A stretch of 8,876 bases of DNA, taken from assembly GCA_964354135.1 (NCBI GenBank), contig CAYGZA010000290.1, positions 1 to 8,876 on the forward strand, written 5' to 3'. Numbering within the stretch: the first letter of the stretch is position 1; each line of letters opens with the position of its first letter. Source of the stretch: CAYGZA01 sp964354135 (GTDB lineage: Bacteria; Planctomycetota; Planctomycetia; Pirellulales; Thermoguttaceae). Positions 7,641 to 8,876 of this stretch are shown here, in pieces. Both the position numbers and the translations under genes were made by a program. The notes beneath the pieces were generated by a model. It saw nothing but the letters and a program-made list of their open reading frames with translations, was not told the DNA's origin and did not search any database.

Positions 7641-7649
7641 AGTATACCA
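7641..7649 (-). promoter_or_regulatory. Predicted extended -10 promoter of the transglutaminase-like lipoprotein gene
   Basis: The minus strand reads TGGTATACT: TATACT (7646-7641) with an upstream TG one base away, a strong extended -10 element. No good -35 is seen 16-18 nt upstream, which extended -10 promoters tolerate. The leader would be about 40 nt. Confidence 0.5.
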
Positions 7650-7789
7650 GTTGGACCGCTCGCCGCGAGGGGCGATAAACTCCCCGCCCCGCCCGCAGAT
7701 TCTCAACGGGGGCGAGCGCTTTCTGGAGAACGCACGGCCGCACCCGCCCTCCGCATTTTTTGGTGCTACATTAGCGTAGTCCCGTTCCG

Positions 7790-7852
7790 CCGCTTTGCGG
7801 CCCGCAACCACCGCTTTGCGGCCCGCAACCACCGCTTTGCGGCCCGCAACCA
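7790..7852. repeat. Three exact 21-bp tandem repeats, each with a palindromic core
   Basis: The units are 7790-7810, 7811-7831 and 7832-7852, identical and abutting. Each contains the perfect odd-length palindrome TTGCGGCCCGCAA. Because the unit is a multiple of three and free of stops, both strands read through as a 7-residue repeat, but no gene is supported here. It may be a protein-binding array, a recombination or slippage-prone minisatellite, or part of a dispersed repeat family. Confidence 0.9.
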
Positions 7853-7854
7853 CC

Positions 7855-7900
7855 GGCGCGGCCGGCGGCCAAAGGGCCCGCGGGGCAGGGCCGGCGCACC
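7855..7900. repeat. GC-rich imperfect inverted repeat beside the tandem repeats
   Basis: GGCGCGGCCGG (7855-7865) can pair with CCGGCGCACC (7891-7900) with one mismatch and one bulge. Inside it GGCC (7867-7870) can pair with GGCC (7875-7878). There is no T-run. In DNA this rich in G and C such pairing can arise by chance, so function is uncertain. Confidence 0.3.
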
Positions 7901-8088
7901 TGTCAGACCGCACCGGAAACACCAGTTGTTCCGATTATGCCGCCGCCGGCGAGGCGCCTCTCCTTCGCCGAGACAAAGGACAAAACTGCATCGATCCAGC
8001 GTAACCTAAGGTTTCCTAGAGGGCTCTCCGCTGCGGCGCTGCTGCGGTGATCCCACGAAGATCGGTCTGCCGAAGTGAAGAGACGCCG

Positions 8089-8781
8089 ATGGGCTTCCTC
8101 AAGAAATTCTTCCGCAATGTCTTCCGCGACGGGGCGATCCCGGTCGGGACCAGCAGCTTCGAGAAGCTCACCGAAGAGGAGCTGGAAACCCATCTGGGGG
8201 TGTCGCGGTACGGCGATTTCCTGCTGACCGAGGCGGTCCGTCCCTCCTACGATCTCCAGGTCGTGCCCCGCCAGGGCTACCGGCACGATTCCTACCGCGA
8301 CGAGCAAAACCGCACCACCGTGCCCGTGCTCATGGGCGCCGTCTCCCACGAATCGCTCTTCGAGGTCTTCATGGACCTCCTGGATCCGTTGGGAACGGTC
8401 GTCGACGTCGTCCTGGAAACGAGCCACAACCGCGATCACAGCGGGCACATGGACCTTTACCGGGAGCACATCGACGTCCCCGTGCTCAAGAGCATCCTTT
8501 GGGAATTCGAGGACCTGCTCCTCAACGACGGCTGCACCGGTCTGGCGGTGCTCAATCCGGACATCCCCCAAGAAATCCAGTTCGACGAGCACAAGCTGCT
8601 GATCGTCTACGGCAACGAGCTGCGCCAGTACGAGGGGCTTTTCGACGAGCGGTGCATCGTCCGGGATGAACAGCTAAAGTTCATCACCGAGGCGGAACAC
8701 GTGCATTCGTCCGGCGAGCAGTATGCCCGGCAGTTCGAGGAGCTTCAGACGCGGCTGGGCATGGACTGCGGGTTCCTGTAG
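8089..8781 (+). CDS. Conserved-looking protein of unknown function
   Basis: I do not recognise a named family. The 230-residue product begins MGFLKKFFRNVFRDG, a short basic, aromatic, amphipathic stretch that could touch a membrane or nucleic acid. It has no signal peptide or transmembrane segment, so it is probably cytoplasmic. The rest is acidic and reads like an ordered globular alpha/beta protein, for example PVLMGAVSHESLFEVFMDLLDPL (79-101) and VVDVVLETSHN (104-114). Histidine-rich spots occur at 113-120 (HNRDHSGH) and 203-206 (EHVH); metal binding is possible but unproven. An in-frame GTG at 8047 would add 14 residues of poor quality. I chose ATG 8089, which has a weak GAAGAG site upstream. 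Regular codon usage and the following terminator support a real single-gene unit. Confidence 0.82.
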   Translation: MGFLKKFFRNVFRDGAIPVGTSSFEKLTEEELETHLGVSRYGDFLLTEAVRPSYDLQVVPRQGYRHDSYRDEQNRTTVPVLMGAVSHESLFEVFMDLLDPLGTVVDVVLETSHNRDHSGHMDLYREHIDVPVLKSILWEFEDLLLNDGCTGLAVLNPDIPQEIQFDEHKLLIVYGNELRQYEGLFDERCIVRDEQLKFITEAEHVHSSGEQYARQFEELQTRLGMDCGFL

Positions 8782-8842
8782 TCGGCCCAGTGGGGTTTGA
8801 CGATCGCGGGAGGGTAGGGCGTCGAGAGTGGAATACAAGCAG

Positions 8843-8876
8843 AAAGCCCCGGGATCCTCTCGAACCCCGGGGCTTT
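8843..8876 (+). terminator. Intrinsic (rho-independent) terminator
   Basis: AAAGCCCCGGG (8843-8853) pairs perfectly over 11 bp with CCCGGGGCTTT (8866-8876) around a 12-nt loop. It lies 61 nt after the stop of the unknown gene. The stem ends in T residues and the window stops there, so the T-run may continue. The matching A-run on the left side means it could also end transcription arriving from the right. Confidence 0.85.

Larger units (their letters stand above)
7597..8088. other. Intergenic region between divergent genes, with tandem repeats
   Basis: About 490 nt lie between the start of the leftward lipoprotein gene and the start of the rightward unknown gene. The left part holds the extended -10 promoter of the lipoprotein gene. 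The middle holds three exact tandem 21-bp repeats and a GC-rich segment able to fold into a hairpin. For the rightward gene I find no convincing -35/-10 pair; TACATT at 7767-7772 preceded by TG is the nearest candidate and is far away. A 109-codon minus-strand frame (7593-7922) crosses the region but reads through the repeats and is not supported as a gene. Confidence 0.7.

Noticed and set aside
6328..7779. 483-codon plus-strand frame opposite the transglutaminase-like gene
   Set aside because: The minus-strand product has a lipobox and an intact catalytic triad. The plus-strand product has no recognisable domain.
7790..7852. CRISPR array
   Set aside because: The repeats abut directly with no spacers and no cas genes are present.
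7593..7922. 109-codon minus-strand frame ending in an ATGA overlap with the lipoprotein start
   Set aside because: The overlap is suggestive, but the frame reads through the 21-bp repeats and the predicted lipoprotein promoter, has no good ribosome site and encodes low-complexity basic sequence. It is best treated as noncoding.
1..8876. Mobile element, phage, toxin-antitoxin or defence system
   Set aside because: No transposase, integrase, terminal inverted repeats, tRNA-associated att site or defence gene was found. The gene content is mainly housekeeping, so I do not claim a novel multi-gene system here.

Overview
The window is GC-rich bacterial chromosome and most resembles a planctomycete, probably of the Pirellulales group. 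The main evidence is the partial primary-type sigma factor at the left edge. It has the region 1.2 signature DPVRIYLMQMGEIPLL and a long arginine-rich spacer before region 2, as I remember from planctomycete RpoD-like proteins. A 230-residue protein of unknown function at the right end fits the same picture but proves nothing. These lineage statements rest on remembered family features, not on a search.

Layout from left to right. (1) 1-1614, minus strand: RpoD-family sigma factor, cut by the window edge inside region 4. It appears to start at a non-ATG codon behind a leader of about 250 nt and a good sigma-70-type promoter. (2) 1615-2105: divergent intergenic region holding the sigma-factor promoter and leader, and the rpmG promoter. 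(3) 2106-4036, plus strand: rpmG (ribosomal protein bL33) followed 14 nt later by recJ (single-strand DNA exonuclease), apparently one operon. (4) 4090-5877, minus strand: acetolactate synthase catalytic subunit, convergent with recJ, with its own promoter and no adjacent small subunit. (5) 6046-7596, minus strand: lipoprotein with a C-terminal transglutaminase-like domain and an extended -10 promoter. (6) 7597-8088: intergenic region with three exact 21-bp tandem repeats, each containing a palindrome. (7) 8089-8781, plus strand: unknown cytoplasmic-type protein, followed by a strong intrinsic terminator that ends the window.

The genes do not form one pathway. They are housekeeping functions (transcription, translation, DNA repair, branched-chain amino acid synthesis) plus two genes of unclear role. 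I see no mobile element, CRISPR array, tRNA, rRNA, toxin-antitoxin pair or defence cassette, and no convincing undescribed multi-gene system. The items most worth a second look are the tandem palindromic repeats, the sigma-factor promoter and leader with its non-ATG start, and the unknown protein at the right end.
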